Under the pieces are notes generated by a model, which did not search any database, was not told the DNA's origin, and saw only the letters and a list, made by a program, of their open reading frames with translations. A program made the translations under genes and the position numbers. From Siphonodentalium dalli (taxonomy: Eukaryota > Mollusca > Scaphopoda > Gadilida > Siphonodentaliidae), in contig CP136063.1 in the NCBI GenBank assembly GCA_032622095.1, forward strand, positions 73,013,980-73,077,979: 64,000 nt of DNA. Reading direction: 5' to 3'. Numbering within the stretch: the first letter of the stretch is position 1; every line of letters begins with the position of its first letter. Below are positions 33,589 to 45,507 of this stretch, piece after piece.

Positions 33589-35529
33589 GGTCGGATTCGT
33601 CATCTCAGGTTTAAACCTGGTCTACGTAAACCTCTAGGTTTAAACCGCCTTGAGTCAGCAAAATCCGTGGTTTAAACCCGAGACCGCAGGTCTAAGTGAC
33701 GCATTCGTCATCACTGGTTTAAATCTGGTCCATCCAGACCAGTGGTTTAGCAGTAGTGTCTCTGTATCGTCGAGATAATTAAACGTACTTTCATAATGCG
33801 GACCGGACCGCCTCATTTTATTGATTGCGAAAATCAATAATTACGACAGCGGTCATATTTTGATTGGAAATTTATAAGCGAGAAGCAATCACACATATAA
33901 AGCGTATGGGGATAAGTTTTTGTCAATTTCAATATTGTTTTTGCGTTTTATAATCTTAAACCGGCAACTAAACCATCTAATTCGGCGGTCGATCTAAACC
34001 AGCTTTATCGAGGCTAAACTTAAGATGACGAATCCGTCTTTTCTTCATCGCGGTTTAGAATTGTCAAACAATCAATCAAAGGGTGGAGCTGTAAATAATC
34101 TCAAGTGAGGGCGTGTCTAAGTGGTGACTGCCGACTGGTGTTATCAATATAGCAATATACATGTACATGTATAGTCTATTAATATTATATTTATTTGTAA
34201 TTGTACTTTCCATGTGTGTGTATTGTAAATAAAATTATCCTATCTTATCATGTCACAGTTGATTCATTCGCACGCGATGTTTGCTAAGATATTGACATGT
34301 TCCTAAATATATGAGTTTTACAACTATCTCGTGGTGTTTTTATTTGGCTTGTGGAAATCACAACTACTGGTATTTTCTACGAATTCATTTGAAGGGTTCA
34401 ACTTTTTAATTTGACACCAAAACGATGCTACTGCATGACCAGATATGCTATACACTTAGTTTGCAATCCTAAACTTATTTTGCTATATGAGTCAAATTTG
34501 ATAACTTATTTTGATGTAGATCATGCTACGCCCATAAATTCCCATAATATTCTACCAGTTCAAAACCTGGGAACCTTTTTGATTTTCTGCATGACGGGAA
34601 ATTTATGACATTGAAAAAAAATCAACGCATGTAATATATTTCTTTATTAAAAGCTGTCCCTCTGCATGGTTGCCCACATCCAACAGTTAAGATGCCACAT
34701 ATGGAGTGCAATCATAAGCAAATTGCCTTTACTTGACTGGCCTCTTGGTCCATGATTGACTCGATTATGGAGACTTTATTCAGCGCCAGAGGGGCTTTGC
34801 GCACATTTTGATCATTTGAACATTTCAATAAATTTTTTTTTACTTAAATTAGAAACAAACAAATGTTAATTTAAATTTCTAATTTTGTTTAGATTCAACA
34901 CCTTGCTCAATTTAACACAATTTTTTCATTTCTTTTATATTATAAAGCAAGATTTTTAAAACCTAACGCCGTTATACCACACGAATCACCACACCTAATT
35001 TAAATTGAAATCGGTCCATTGGTATTGGAGAACGGTTGTGAACAGACAAACGGACATACATATAGACAGCTCCTGTATACCCTTTAATATATACAGATAT
35101 ACACGTAAATACACAAAATTTTGTCTTTGCGGGTGAAGCATCTTGCAGAAATTTATCACAATCAAAGTGATGAACAGAGCGTGAAACTCGTGTTAAGAGA
35201 CATACCCTTTGTTAAATTGATTTAAACACAGATTGAGATCGGATTAATAGTCAATGAGCGATACTTGTTTCCCAATGAATAAATCTATTGAGCGTGTACG
35301 CGGTCACGATAATTTATGACTTGTCAATAACCATTATATCGGCCTATCTTTTGATCCGATTAGTAAGAGGGTAGTTTGATTGCATAATCATATCACCGTA
35401 TGGAGTTGTCAATTAGCTGGCAACTAAACGACAAAAACGCCCCCTTAGACCCGGTTTGGTTGGACCTCCAATGTAGGTTTAAACCAGGTTTAAACTCGGA
35501 GGTTTAAACCAGAGATGACGAATTGGGCC
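33589..35529 (-). mobile_element. TTTAAACC-rich TIR element, copy 2, 1941 bp, TSD TTT
   Basis: It starts GGTCGGATTCGTCATCTCAG and ends AGAGATGACGAATTGGGCC, with several GGTTTAAACC blocks inside each end. The orthologous site in copy A (CTCTTTATG, 24867-24874) is empty, giving a 3 bp duplication TTT (33586-33588 and 35530-35532). The interior carries AT-rich DNA but no transposase, so it is non-autonomous. Orientation is opposite to copy 3. A 3 bp TSD and a GGCC/GGTC terminus fit PIF/Harbinger-like elements, but that is inference. Confidence 0.88.
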
Positions 35530-37489
35530 TTTATGTTTCAACAGTGGTCCGCACCTTAAAAGAAAATTTCAGAATAAAATAGGTCCAATATGAACCTATT
35601 TGCACGAGGAAATGTTGGTGTGATATTCATTAATTTTAGTGTAAGGAATGTGTCCTGATCATACTCATATGGCTTCTTTTAACGGACATGTCTACGTAAT
35701 TTGGAGGATGTATACGATAGATATAGGCTGATCGATACACAAAATATTGATATACCGGCTTCGTATGCATCTACAAATACTTTCCATGGTCACAGGCTTT
35801 TTCAATTGTTAGTGTGTCAAATTGAAATAAACGCTCTTTATTACTACCATATCAGGAATAAAATAACATGAAACGCTCTTTTCAGTTATTCAAACTTTTC
35901 GTTTGTCAGTTAACAATGGCGGTCATGATTACATAGTCGGCCAAGGACACACTTAACGTGGATATATATTTCTTATGCTGAACAACAAATGGTCTATGGA
36001 GATTTTCTTTTGAAGCTAATTACCAACAGAGTGACTCTTCGCGACTAAATGGTACTGATTACCATTCGGATGTCACACGCGCGGTTGAAACCTATGAACC
36101 ACGTGGGCGGGGTTAGCATCAATAAACAATGCTCGTTAATGATGTTCGTGGTTGTGGGGCCGAATAATAGTTGGTGTCGGCTTGTATGGACCATTCCACA
36201 TGTTTTATCACTGAAACAAATTGACAACATGATTCTGTAATTAACCCCAACTGAATATAATTATGAATTGTTTTCGCCCGTGTATGCGCTGAATGTTTTC
36301 ACACATCCCTATTATTTGCTATCAAATTGAAAAACAACGCCACCATTGACCATCTTTTAACTTACTCTTTGTATGACTAAATCCTTCGGCGAACCTTACA
36401 GGCAACATGCCTAATCCGATCGTCACCAAACTTCACATTGATTTTCGGGTAACCTCGAGTTTTCTTGGGCTTATTGTTTCCGTTTTAGTGATTTCTGAAC
36501 GGTTTACTTAGGCATTCTTCAAATACTAAACAGGCCGTTCGTTTAACGTATTATCCGATGACATTAATGGGCAATTGTGTTTCACTTAGTACAACAAATA
36601 TATTAGATGTTATAAAGCTGGTTTAAAGTGAAACATTTTGGCTTATAGTTAGCCACAACCCATGGCAATCAGGTTATATTCACTATTGTTAGCATGTTGC
36701 TTGCAAAGGGGGAGACTTGGTGTGATTGTGTAAATCCAACGTTGGTGAACATTTGCAACAGTTGTTAAATTTAAGCAGATACAAAGTTTCGTGGGAGATA
36801 CGTTAAGGCCTTATGCCAGGTTGCAATTGATCAGTGAAACTGAATGTTCCAGCTGGACGATATTCAATGAATAAGTCACAATGGGCAAGCCACAATGCAC
36901 GTTATTTCGTATTATGATCGATTGTCGCCTTAATTACAGATACATATACACTTATATACCTGGTCTAATAATGATAATAACAATGGCCATTGGATATCAA
37001 GTATGACGTTTTATCAACTTGGAGCCCAACTCTGATAATATTCTAAGCAATCTCACAAATGTTGACACTTTTCTCACAATTCCCGACACTTGGGCATGTT
37101 TATCATGCGTTAAACTCGACAAACAGATGGTGGCCAATTAAGCTTTAGTTGATGGTAAACTATATTAACGCTTTCTGAACGACTATGTAATATATATTTA
37201 CGTAAGGACATTCTGAAATGTTTTAGTTGATATATACTACTCACATTTTGCTAAGGATCACCCATATATATTGTAATATTTTGTAAAATATACACTTTTT
37301 GGATAGGAATGGTCCGTTAAATTGTAGATTGTTATATCCTCTTGTTATTTAATGGGTGCTGCAACTGTCCATTGGCTTAGATTTCCTAAGTGGGAAGATG
37401 GAACAACATTACCCCCAATTTGACAAACACACAAGTCAAATGTATTGAAACGAATTTTATTCATTCGAACAACAATCTCAGTACTTGGT

Positions 37490-38030
37490 GTGACCTCCGC
37501 GAACGCTCACCACAACTTTGCAACATCTCTAAGCCCCATCCACCATGGTACGGACGTTGTCTGGAGGCAGGTTTCGCCATTCGACAACAAGAGTTGGCCA
37601 AGCTCTGACAAGGTTGTCGGTTGAACTGGTCGAGCCGTAATGACAGCCTGCAACCTGTCCCGAGCATGTTCTATGGATTTGAGTTCGAGTGGACTCGCTG
37701 GCAAGTCCATGCGATCTATTCCTCCTTCCTAAAGGATAACAGTTCATCAGCTTGGATCCGTTTGCTCCTGTATTATTGTCCATGAGAAACAAATCCTCGC
37801 ATACAGCTCCCGCATACGGCCCCACGATTGGATCCAGAATGCATGTCTACAATGTAGTCCATTAAGGTTTCTGTTCTGGATGACATACATGTCCTTGTCG
37901 CCGCCCAGAGTAATCCCTCCCCTGAGCATATCCGATCCACCACCATAATGGTCATGTTTCCTCTCCGTGCATCGGTGAACCTCCCATTCTACCTTTTCCA
38001 GACCAAAACACGTCTGTCATGGAAGTATGG
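37490..38030 (-). pseudogene. Tc1/mariner transposase, C-terminal part, left arm
   Basis: Minus-strand relics in shifting frames: GEGLLWAATRTCMSSRT, and in the neighbouring frame GGITLGGDKDMYVIQN, then FLMDNNTGANGSKL, PLELKSIEHARDRLQ and PTTLSELGQLLL. These follow the order of a Tc1 DDE catalytic domain (second Asp region, then the SPDLNPIEH-like block in which the run reads SPLELKSIEH). Not functional. Confidence 0.75.
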
Positions 38031-38084
38031 GTCCATTAGTAAACAGCACGGGTTACCATTGCTGCATTGTCCATTTCATACATA

Positions 38085-38530
38085 CCGTGTATGGGGAGGG
38101 ATGACTTTGGGCGGCGACAAGGACCTGTATGTCCTCCAGAACATTGGCATGCATTCTGGGTTCAATCGTGGGGGCGTATGCGGGAGCTGTACGCGAGGAT
38201 TTGCTTATGATGGGCAATAATGCAGGATCAAACCGACCCGAGCTGCTGAACTGTTATCCTTTAGGAAGAAGGAATAGATCGCCTGGACTTGCCAGCGAGT
38301 CCAACCGAACTCAATCCCATAGAACTTGCTCGGGACAGATTGCAGGCTGTTATTACGGCTCGACCAGTTCAACCGACCACCTTGCCAGAGCTTGGCCAAC
38401 ATATTGTTGTCGAATGGCGAAACCTGCCTCCAGACAACGTCCGTGCCATGGTCGATGGGGCTTAGAGATGTTGCAAATTTGTGGTGGACGTTCGCAGAGG
38501 TCACACCAAGTACTGAGATTATTGTTCCAA
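38085..38530 (+). pseudogene. Tc1/mariner transposase, C-terminal part, right arm
   Basis: Same sequence as the left arm, on the other strand and with different point changes: GGMTLGGDKDLYVLQN, then MMGNNAGSNRPELL, and in the adjacent frame IELARDRLQAVITAR. The Asp of the MDNN box is Gly here. Frameshifted and not functional. Confidence 0.75.
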
Positions 38531-39439
38531 ATAATAAAAGTCCTTTCAATACATTTGACTTGTGTGTTTGTACTTATTGAAATTCGTCAAATTGGGGGTA
38601 ATGTTGTTCCATCTTCGCACATAGGAAATCTAAGCCACTGGACATTTGCAGCACCCATTAAATAACAAGAGGATATAACTATCTACAACTTAACGGAGCA
38701 TTTCTGTCCAAGACGTGTGTATTTTACAAAATATTACATTATATATGGGTGATCCTTAGCAAAATGTGAGTAGTATATGTCAATATGATATATATCATGT
38801 CTTAAAATTTGACGAAGCCGTTATTTCAAAGATCATTTCATTTGAACAGCGGCTGGCAAAATATTCTATCCACATATTGCAAGAAAGATAACACAAAATA
38901 GTATGTTCGGAGCTTTAGAACATATAGAGTTGTTCTTCTTATGTTATACTCGGAACAAATCATATGCTTAAAGGGGACCGTCGGGTTATTGACAAAGCGA
39001 TTTTGTTCAGATCTTTGCAAGATGACTTAGTGAAAACTATACGACACCAATGTGATGAAGACATATGGCAAATGAAACATTTCAATACTAACTCACCTTA
39101 TTTCGTCGATATAATCATTCCAAAATGATTGAACATTTATGAAATATATCCATGATAGTTAATCTTCCCACATTACACAGATATGTTAAGAGTTCTTGTA
39201 TTTTACAATTAATGCTCAATACATATGGACATGTTAGTCGAATATGTCACCTGCTATTATGAGGCTGATTCCATTCCAACTTGTTTTGGTGTAATCCCTA
39301 TATTTCTAAATGTGCTTAATGTTGTTACTCATTCTGGTTTTATTTCTGAAAAACAAATAAGTTGATATACATGTAGCATTTATCAGAAAAAAAATCCAAA
39401 CTCTGGACTAATGTTTTAAGACACATAACTCACAAAATG

Positions 39440-40348
39440 CTTAACGAATTTGGGAAACGTTTTATGTTCAATCAGGAACACGCGAAATGGACTTCTTTGT
39501 CTTACATATAACCCCCAAATAATAGCGTGAACTTCCAACTTTAGTATCGGTGGATGGAATCATCAATGTACTCATACAGCCGTATGTCGACATTCCATGC
39601 ATACAACTTGTACTTTTTGTCCACAAAATATCCAAACAATCTCTCCATGTGGGCAATGTCTGACGGTCCGTACATATTTCTCAAGTTTACCCATTCCATA
39701 AACTATCGGATTTAATCCGTTCACCCACAAAAAGTCGCACAATTTAACTCGCCCCCTAATGTCTAAGGTTCGACGACCAAAATCATCTTCGGATTGCCTT
39801 AGGCCACTGCGACAAGGGTCCTACAGCGTCAACTATTTCCGTCGAAACTTGATATTCGGTTCGATTAATGTTGTTAATCATAGCTACTACTTTACGAGAA
39901 TGGCCAATATCGAGGGAAATGTCAAAAATAGGGTTCACGGAGTTCAATTGATGCACGTAATAGTCAGCATCTACTCAAATGCAATTGCACGATTTCCCAC
40001 TTTAATTTGTCGATATCATGCATGCATGGCTAACGATGCACGGTCGACAACTCCACGTGCGTTGAGTACTGATTTCGCACCCTATGGGTGATAACTTCAA
40101 TGTTCAGTTCATAATATGTTCAATACTCATCCATCATACAATTCTATCAGATACTATCAATACTATCAGACAAAAATATCCCACCATCTACATATAAATT
40201 TACCTCAGCTCGACTATAGCTTGCCAAAGCATCGGCAAGATAATCACGGTCTCTCTGTCTGAGGACCTCTCGATGATGTTCTACTAGTGGGCCATACACA
40301 TAATCCATCACTGGTGGAAACATGTACTAGACCAAACTCATTGAGGAT
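39440..40348 (-). pseudogene. Copy B of the unrecognised gene's 3' exons
   Basis: The exon equivalent to 28652-28796 is 40204-40348. Its acceptor AG has become TG, and CAG has become TAG at 40326-40328. The YYVHQLNSVNPIFDIS segment ends SQWPKAIRR-stop. The FGRRTLDIRGRVKLCDFLWV segment continues through NGLNP and then needs a frame change to reach MYGPSDIAHMERLFG and YKLYAWNVDIRLYEYID. Relative to A, the lesions fall at different places, so the copies decayed independently or one was already broken. Confidence 0.55.
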
Positions 40349-40703
40349 CAGCAAAAAAATAGCACACATTAAAAGACCCATGAAACTGCATCAAGACACC
40401 AGTAAAACATGTCTTTAATACAGGACCGAACAAATCAATTACGTTTAGTGGATACTAATTGGTATTATAACCAGCAAAAGTGTCAATGCACATTATACTA
40501 TTTTTATGCTTTTATTTTATTTAACCATTTCATCTCTAATGTTATATTCTGAATTATCAGTGCACATTGTCAAATATTAACTTGAGAATTGACGTTCCAT
40601 TCCAATAAACACATGACGATATCGAAAAGATGCACATTTTAAGAATGAACTCTCATAGTGATTCAGCACCCATAAGTCTAATAAGAATAATTATTTCATT
40701 TAC

Positions 40704-40814
40704 CTCCGTGACAATAATCGCCATTCCCAAACCTTCTGCGATCCTCATGTCTGATGCATGGAACTTCTGCATGAAGTTTGTTGCTTCGTTCAAGATGTTG
40801 TTTCTCTGAATCAT
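40704..40814 (-). CDS. Unrecognised minus-strand gene, exon 3 of three visible
   Basis: After a CTCATCGGCTGGAG acceptor, 37 codons read MIQRNNILNEATNFMQKF, HASDMRIAEGLGMAIIVTE and end in ACGGAG|GTAAAT, phase 0. It joins in phase to 41570-41687. The next exon downstream (40204-40348) would require a different phase, so the junction to copy B sequence looks artificial, made by the segmental duplication. Helical and charged; no domain named. Confidence 0.5.
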
Positions 40815-41375
40815 CTCCAGCCGATGAGAGAGGGAGAGAAAGGGTTACAACTAACATGTAATGGGTTATACTGCAATTGCAGCCAACCAATCCAATTTGG
40901 ATAAAGTTATTTAAGACAAGTGCATCAGGACAAGCCCATAACCATTTAGTTTCCAAAACAATTTTAGAGATTCAAATTCGTGCATGCATTTGATTGGTCA
41001 AGGCCCTTGGATATGCTTGGTAGCGACAATCATCAGTCCAGCGAAGTGTCATTTCCCGCATGACAACGCGCAGTGATACTTTAAGAAATTGGGCGAATTT
41101 AACCGATGTCCCACATCATGACATCACTTCGTAAACACGTCAATGGTTGCCATAATTGAATAATTGAAACTATGATACCGTGTTACACGACTATAATTCC
41201 ACTATCAGTAATAACATTTCTCCAGATTCATACCAACACTAATGTTACGTGACATTTATCTGATCAGTCCTAAAATGCGTTATTTTAGCGTTTGATTATA
41301 TTTCGTGTTTGTCTTCCGAGACCGCAATTTTGGTCAAGAAGTATCACTTCGGTAGTTTCACGATTTGGTGTTATT

Positions 41376-41508
41376 AACGTCATTTTCGATGCATCTGTCG
41401 GCAAGGTGTCTGATGCCGAATTACATACTTAGCATAATTTCGCTTATACAGTAATTAATTCGGCATCAAACATTTCTATACGCCGACAGATGCATCGAAA
41501 ACGACGTT
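41376..41508. mobile_element. Short palindromic MITE
   Basis: AACGTCATTTTCGATGCATC, then TGTCGGC and GATGCCGAATTA, are answered in inverse order by AATTCGGCATC, GCCGACAGATGCATCG and AAAACGACGTT, with a loop of about 30 bp. It sits in an intron of the three-exon gene. Confidence 0.75.
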
Positions 41509-41569
41509 GATTGCATATATATATGAAATCTTCAAAAACAGGAGGATTTAAACATTCAAAAATTCTTAC

Positions 41570-41687
41570 CAGGCTGATGAGTTTTGGAAATGCTGCACTG
41601 GCTTTTTCGACTGAATCCATCAAAACCTTCCCATTTCCACGAGACTTTGGTATCTTGAAGACAATAAGTAGCAGTCGAGTGTACCAC
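41570..41687 (-). CDS. Unrecognised minus-strand gene, exon 2
   Basis: AATTTACAG|G opens a 118 bp exon. The first base completes an Arg codon begun in the previous exon (AG+G), then WYTRLLLIVFKIPKSRGN, GKVLMDSVEKASAAFPKL and ISL, ending CAGCCTG|GTAAGA in phase 0. Phases agree with both neighbours, which is good evidence for a real spliced gene. Family unknown. Confidence 0.6.
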
Positions 41688-42282
41688 CTGTAAATTATAA
41701 GCCATATTATGTACATTGAGTTTGAAATCAGGCTGATAAACATAAATAAATAAAACTGATATATCTGGATTAATGCAGCCATTCAAACCATTTTATACAA
41801 GAGAACACAATCTTTGAGATAGGCACACATGTAAATATTGACTACTTTTTTTTACACTTTGTTATTATAAATTTTCTCAAAGCTGTTTTCTGCCTATTTT
41901 GATATTAGTCCATGAAGTGAACTCGTTTTGGCATGATTGTTATATATACCGTTCTGAACAACTTATACTTGGTAGCACCAGGGACCAAATACAGCCCCTT
42001 TCTAAAAATATAATTGCCATATGAGGTTCTTCAAACTTTACTTTTAAGACATTTTAATTTTAAACAGTAAACGTTCAGTTTCAACACAGGTGTGTTATAA
42101 TATGGTTTGCTATGGACATGAGTCCACACCCTTAACATACTAGGATAGGATATAACCTGATAAAAATTCTTAGGACATACATGTGAATACTTGTAACCTT
42201 GATCTAAATTTGTTGGTTGAAATAAGAAAGCTTAATTACCACTGTTATATTTTGTAAACATACACTTTGATTTACAAATTAC

Positions 42283-42480
42283 CTCATCACATCACGAAGA
42301 TCAAAGATGGATGTCACTATGCATCCGGTCACTGGCGGCTTCACGTCGCATGCTGCGTCAGCATTTCTTCCTCTCCCTGCCCCATTTGCCATGTCAACTG
42401 TGGCCATTTTGCTCGGGTCGTCCCATACAAAGAGCAGAGTCTGATTGGTCGCGCAGTATTGCAAGAATGTCAATGTACAT
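42283..42480 (-). CDS. Unrecognised minus-strand gene, exon 1 of three visible
   Basis: TTTTATTGTCAG opens a 198 bp exon (phase 2 at both ends) that ends GATGAG|GTAATT. It reads CTLTFLQYCATNQTLLFVWD, DPSKMATVDMANGAGRGRN, ADAACDVKPPVTGCIVTS and IFDLRDVM. The split Arg codon (AG|G) joins it to 41570-41687. Two Cys-bearing segments and a Gly/Arg-rich loop are visible. Upstream exons were not found, so the N-terminus is missing. No domain could be named. Confidence 0.6.
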
Positions 42481-43029
42481 CTGACAATAAAACAAATCAA
42501 AATGTTTTTGAGACTCTTTACTCCCAAACGTGTATATATATTTGAGTTTATCATTCCCAATTTCCCAACAAAAGCTGAGCAAGAATTATCCACCCAATGG
42601 TTCTAAATGTCTATTATTAGGTTGGAAAAGCTCACATGATTAGCAAAATGGAGACATATATTGGCAATATTTCCATAACTGATATCAAACTATGCAAACC
42701 TTCAGGGGCAAACAATATTAAATTTGAGTCCAGGAATCCACCCATCAAAAGCAATCAGATTATGATCGTTGAAATCATATTTTTAATCACTTCCACTACC
42801 TGGAAGCCAAGGACAATTCCCCTATATTCTTTCAGAAGTATATGGACATGCGCGGAAGACATTGTGAGAGTTCGAAAGATCGCGTAATATGACAGTTTGT
42901 TGTGCCGACTAAGGCAATCATTCTGATCACAAATTCATTTTGCAATATAATACGATGAAGCGTAACATCAGCAACAACAAATACAGTATTTTTGATACAT
43001 ATATTTAATTATGAATCATTAATTAAAAT

Positions 43030-43310
43030 ATTAAACAAGCCTTTCCTTGCTGAAGGCGAAGCTTGATTGTGATTCTATAAGATATATAGTCACTGGAGGA
43101 TATCAGATGAGATATCACCACACGCATGCGCCAATCACCATTTAAAGCCAACATTTGGAGTGTAAACTACAGTACCAAGTTGAAAACCAAGTAGAATTAG
43201 TTCCATCCCATGAAAGAGAGGGAGGGAGGCATTTGATATCCTCCAGTGACTCTATATAGCTTATAGAATCACAATCAAACTTCGCCTTCGCAAGGAAAGG
43301 CTTGTTTAAT
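43030..43310. mobile_element. MITE with 78 bp terminal inverted repeats
   Basis: ATTAAACAAGCCTTTCCTTG through TCACTGGAGGATATCA at the left is mirrored by TGATATCCTCCAGTGA through CAAGGAAAGGCTTGTTTAAT at the right, with about 110 bp between. AT-rich flanks; no ORF. Confidence 0.85.
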
Positions 43311-43414
43311 TTTTTAATTATATTACGCCATATGACGTCACTTCCATCATATCAACTGAGACTTTTAAAGCAAAAACGAAAACTTTTGCAACCATATTTC
43401 AATCATAACCAAAT

Positions 43415-43740
43415 TCATGATATAGGTACAGAATGCAAAACATTTGATGCAGATGCATTACCAGTGACAATTGGTTTGTTATAAAACCTAGCAAAAGTTC
43501 TGGACGATGACCAACCGGCCTGCTCCAAAATAATGTTAATAGGTACATTTAACATAAAGGCACGTGAAACAGCGGCACCCCGCACACTGCTTTGAACGTA
43601 TACGCATCGATGCCGGCAATGGGCAATACTGTCCGCAGCCTTCGAGCCACAGTACTGGCAGACACCCGACCATGTGGCCTCACATAACTCAATAACAGTT
43701 CGGAAACTTGACATAAGCTGTCCGTCCTAGAAATATATTC
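43415..43740 (-). pseudogene. Tyrosine recombinase remnant (DIRS/Ngaro/Crypton-like)
   Basis: One frame gives RVSASTVARRLRTVLPIAG and IDAYTFKA. After a frameshift near 43590, the next gives SSVRGAAVSRAFMLNVPI, ILEQAGWSSSRTFARFYNKP. This is the C-terminal catalytic part of a tyrosine recombinase: the SxRGAA Arg box, AGW and the FY nucleophile. The His that usually starts the HxxR box is not present. Only about 110 residues survive, without the N-terminal half or a reverse transcriptase next to it. Confidence 0.7.
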
Positions 43741-45436
43741 TTGTAAAGTACGATAAACACATACTGAATAAGCCGTACAGGTGGAGGTAACGCTCCTGGT
43801 CGACTAGTTTTGAGAACGGATGTGAATACAAACACAAACTCCAAATCAATCTGTGACAGCGTCTAACCGAAGGCCAGTCTGTACTCGAGTAGCACAAGTC
43901 AAAGAAATAAGCATTACAAGCTTGTATGAAAGTAGCCTTAAATTGAGCTTGTCAACCGGCACAAAGTACGTAAATATGCCAACACAACATAAACATCCCA
44001 TGTATGCACATAACGTGGCACAGTCGGTCGTTGATTAAACACACCCCACAGGAAACGGACCACACGCGGATTAATAATAATGTCAGAAATTCATTAAAAA
44101 TTAGAAGATGATAACTAACATGTCATTTCAAAATTCTTTAAACTCTGAATAATGAAACCAGACAGACTGAATATAATTAGTAGCTGTACTTTCACCTGCT
44201 GAATAATGGTTATAATACCATTGTTCTGTTTTTTTAAATACACTTCCTCGTGGCTATTGGAAGTCGGCACCATTAACCCTTTCATAGCAAGAGCTGCGCC
44301 GTTACAGCATTAAATGTCCAGTTCATTATATTACATATGGACGTCTCCCATATGGAGCCTCACATATATTAAGAGAATATACTGGTTTACAAGGTCAAAA
44401 AAAATATTGTTAGGTCTAGGTATTATCTTATCTATGCACATATAAGAGAATGCATTGGCACGGGCATCAAGGATCGGCTGAATCATGTGATTGCCAGACA
44501 TATCGATTTGTTGAAAGTGTTTTATTCAAAGTTTGGATAACTTCTAAATTGTAGCAAGAGTGATAACCCCATTAATACATAAAACCATACACCTCAACAC
44601 TTGATATGAGGTTATAAGGTTTACAGAATCAAATGCTCTCATAGAACAAGTTCCTTTAGTTCCACTAATGTCATTGTTTGAAATATGTTAACCTTGATAG
44701 ACATGATGTATATATAAAAGAAGCCAACCTGATGACATTGCTATTAGTAGAGTTGACAATACATACATGCTGGCATGATTTCGTTCACAATTGGCTTCGT
44801 GATGTCGTTTGATTTACATCAACATACATCGAGAGTTACCTGCCATATACCACATGGTGATTTCACCCCAACATTATTTTCGACAGCAGTTATGAAACAT
44901 CTCTCAACTAGTTGAACAACGAAAGTTTCAGACAATTACCAGATATCCGAAGAACTTCTTTTGCACTTTGGTTTGCAAATTTAATTAAAACTGATTAGCT
45001 TTCTTTGTGTAGTTGTCATCAAAGCAAAGAACAATAATTAAATCCTTGGGAATATGACACTTGCTATGCGAAGTTTTGTGCGATGGATAAATAAAATGTT
45101 GGTATGCAGCTAATGCTATCGCTTTTGAATATGTATGTCCACTTTTGTACACACAGTAGACAAGTAACATAGCTCAATTACTGAAGGATTGCTTTTGACT
45201 GGTAGTGAATAGTCTGATAAGTGATGTTGATATTTGTGTATACTGGAAACATTTCCAAGAATATGTGCGAAGCATTTCAATGATTTCTAAGAGATTTATA
45301 AACATGGTAGTTTGTTTAACTTATTATCTTATAAATGTCTGTAGAGAAATATTTATCAATGCGTATTCAGTGAATGCAGGGTTTTTACAAGCGATGGCAA
45401 TAGCTACATATACATGTATATCTACATAAACATTCT
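43741..45436. other. No gene recognised
   Basis: A minus-strand frame at 44985-45170 (YCVYKSGHTYSKAIALAAYQ, HIPKDLIIVLCFDD) looks somewhat protein-like, but it has no partner exon and no recognised family. The rest is AT-rich and featureless. Confidence 0.4.
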
Positions 45437-45507
45437 CTTTTGAAGAAAAAGAAGACATCAACATGCTATATATTCAAAATTTATGTCTTTTTTCTTCTTC
45501 AAAACAG
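45437..45507. repeat. Hairpin
   Basis: TTTTGAAGAAAAAGAAGACAT and ATGTCTTTTTTCTTCTTCAAAA pair across about 28 bp. Confidence 0.7.

Larger units (their letters stand above)
37235..38775. mobile_element. Tc1-derived head-to-head palindrome (fold-back element), 1541 bp, TA target
   Basis: The ends are TACTACTCACATTTTGCTAA and its complement. The empty site in copy A (GATATATG near 26590) shows a TA duplication. The two arms (about 37235-37928 and 38085-38775) are inverted copies of one another. Each carries the 3' half of a Tc1-like transposase, with the coding direction pointing outward from the centre: minus in the left arm (SPLELKSIEHARDRLQAV, GITLGGDKDMYV), plus in the right arm. The N-terminal DNA-binding half is missing from both, and frameshifts abound. 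The unpaired centre is about 155 bp. Confidence 0.88.
32401..40703. repeat. Segmental duplication, copy B
   Basis: Counterpart of 23617-30183, lengthened by two insertions (33589-35529 and 37235-38775) and shortened by two segments present only in A. The right limit (40703) is the GT of a splice donor on the minus strand, as in copy A. Confidence 0.92.
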
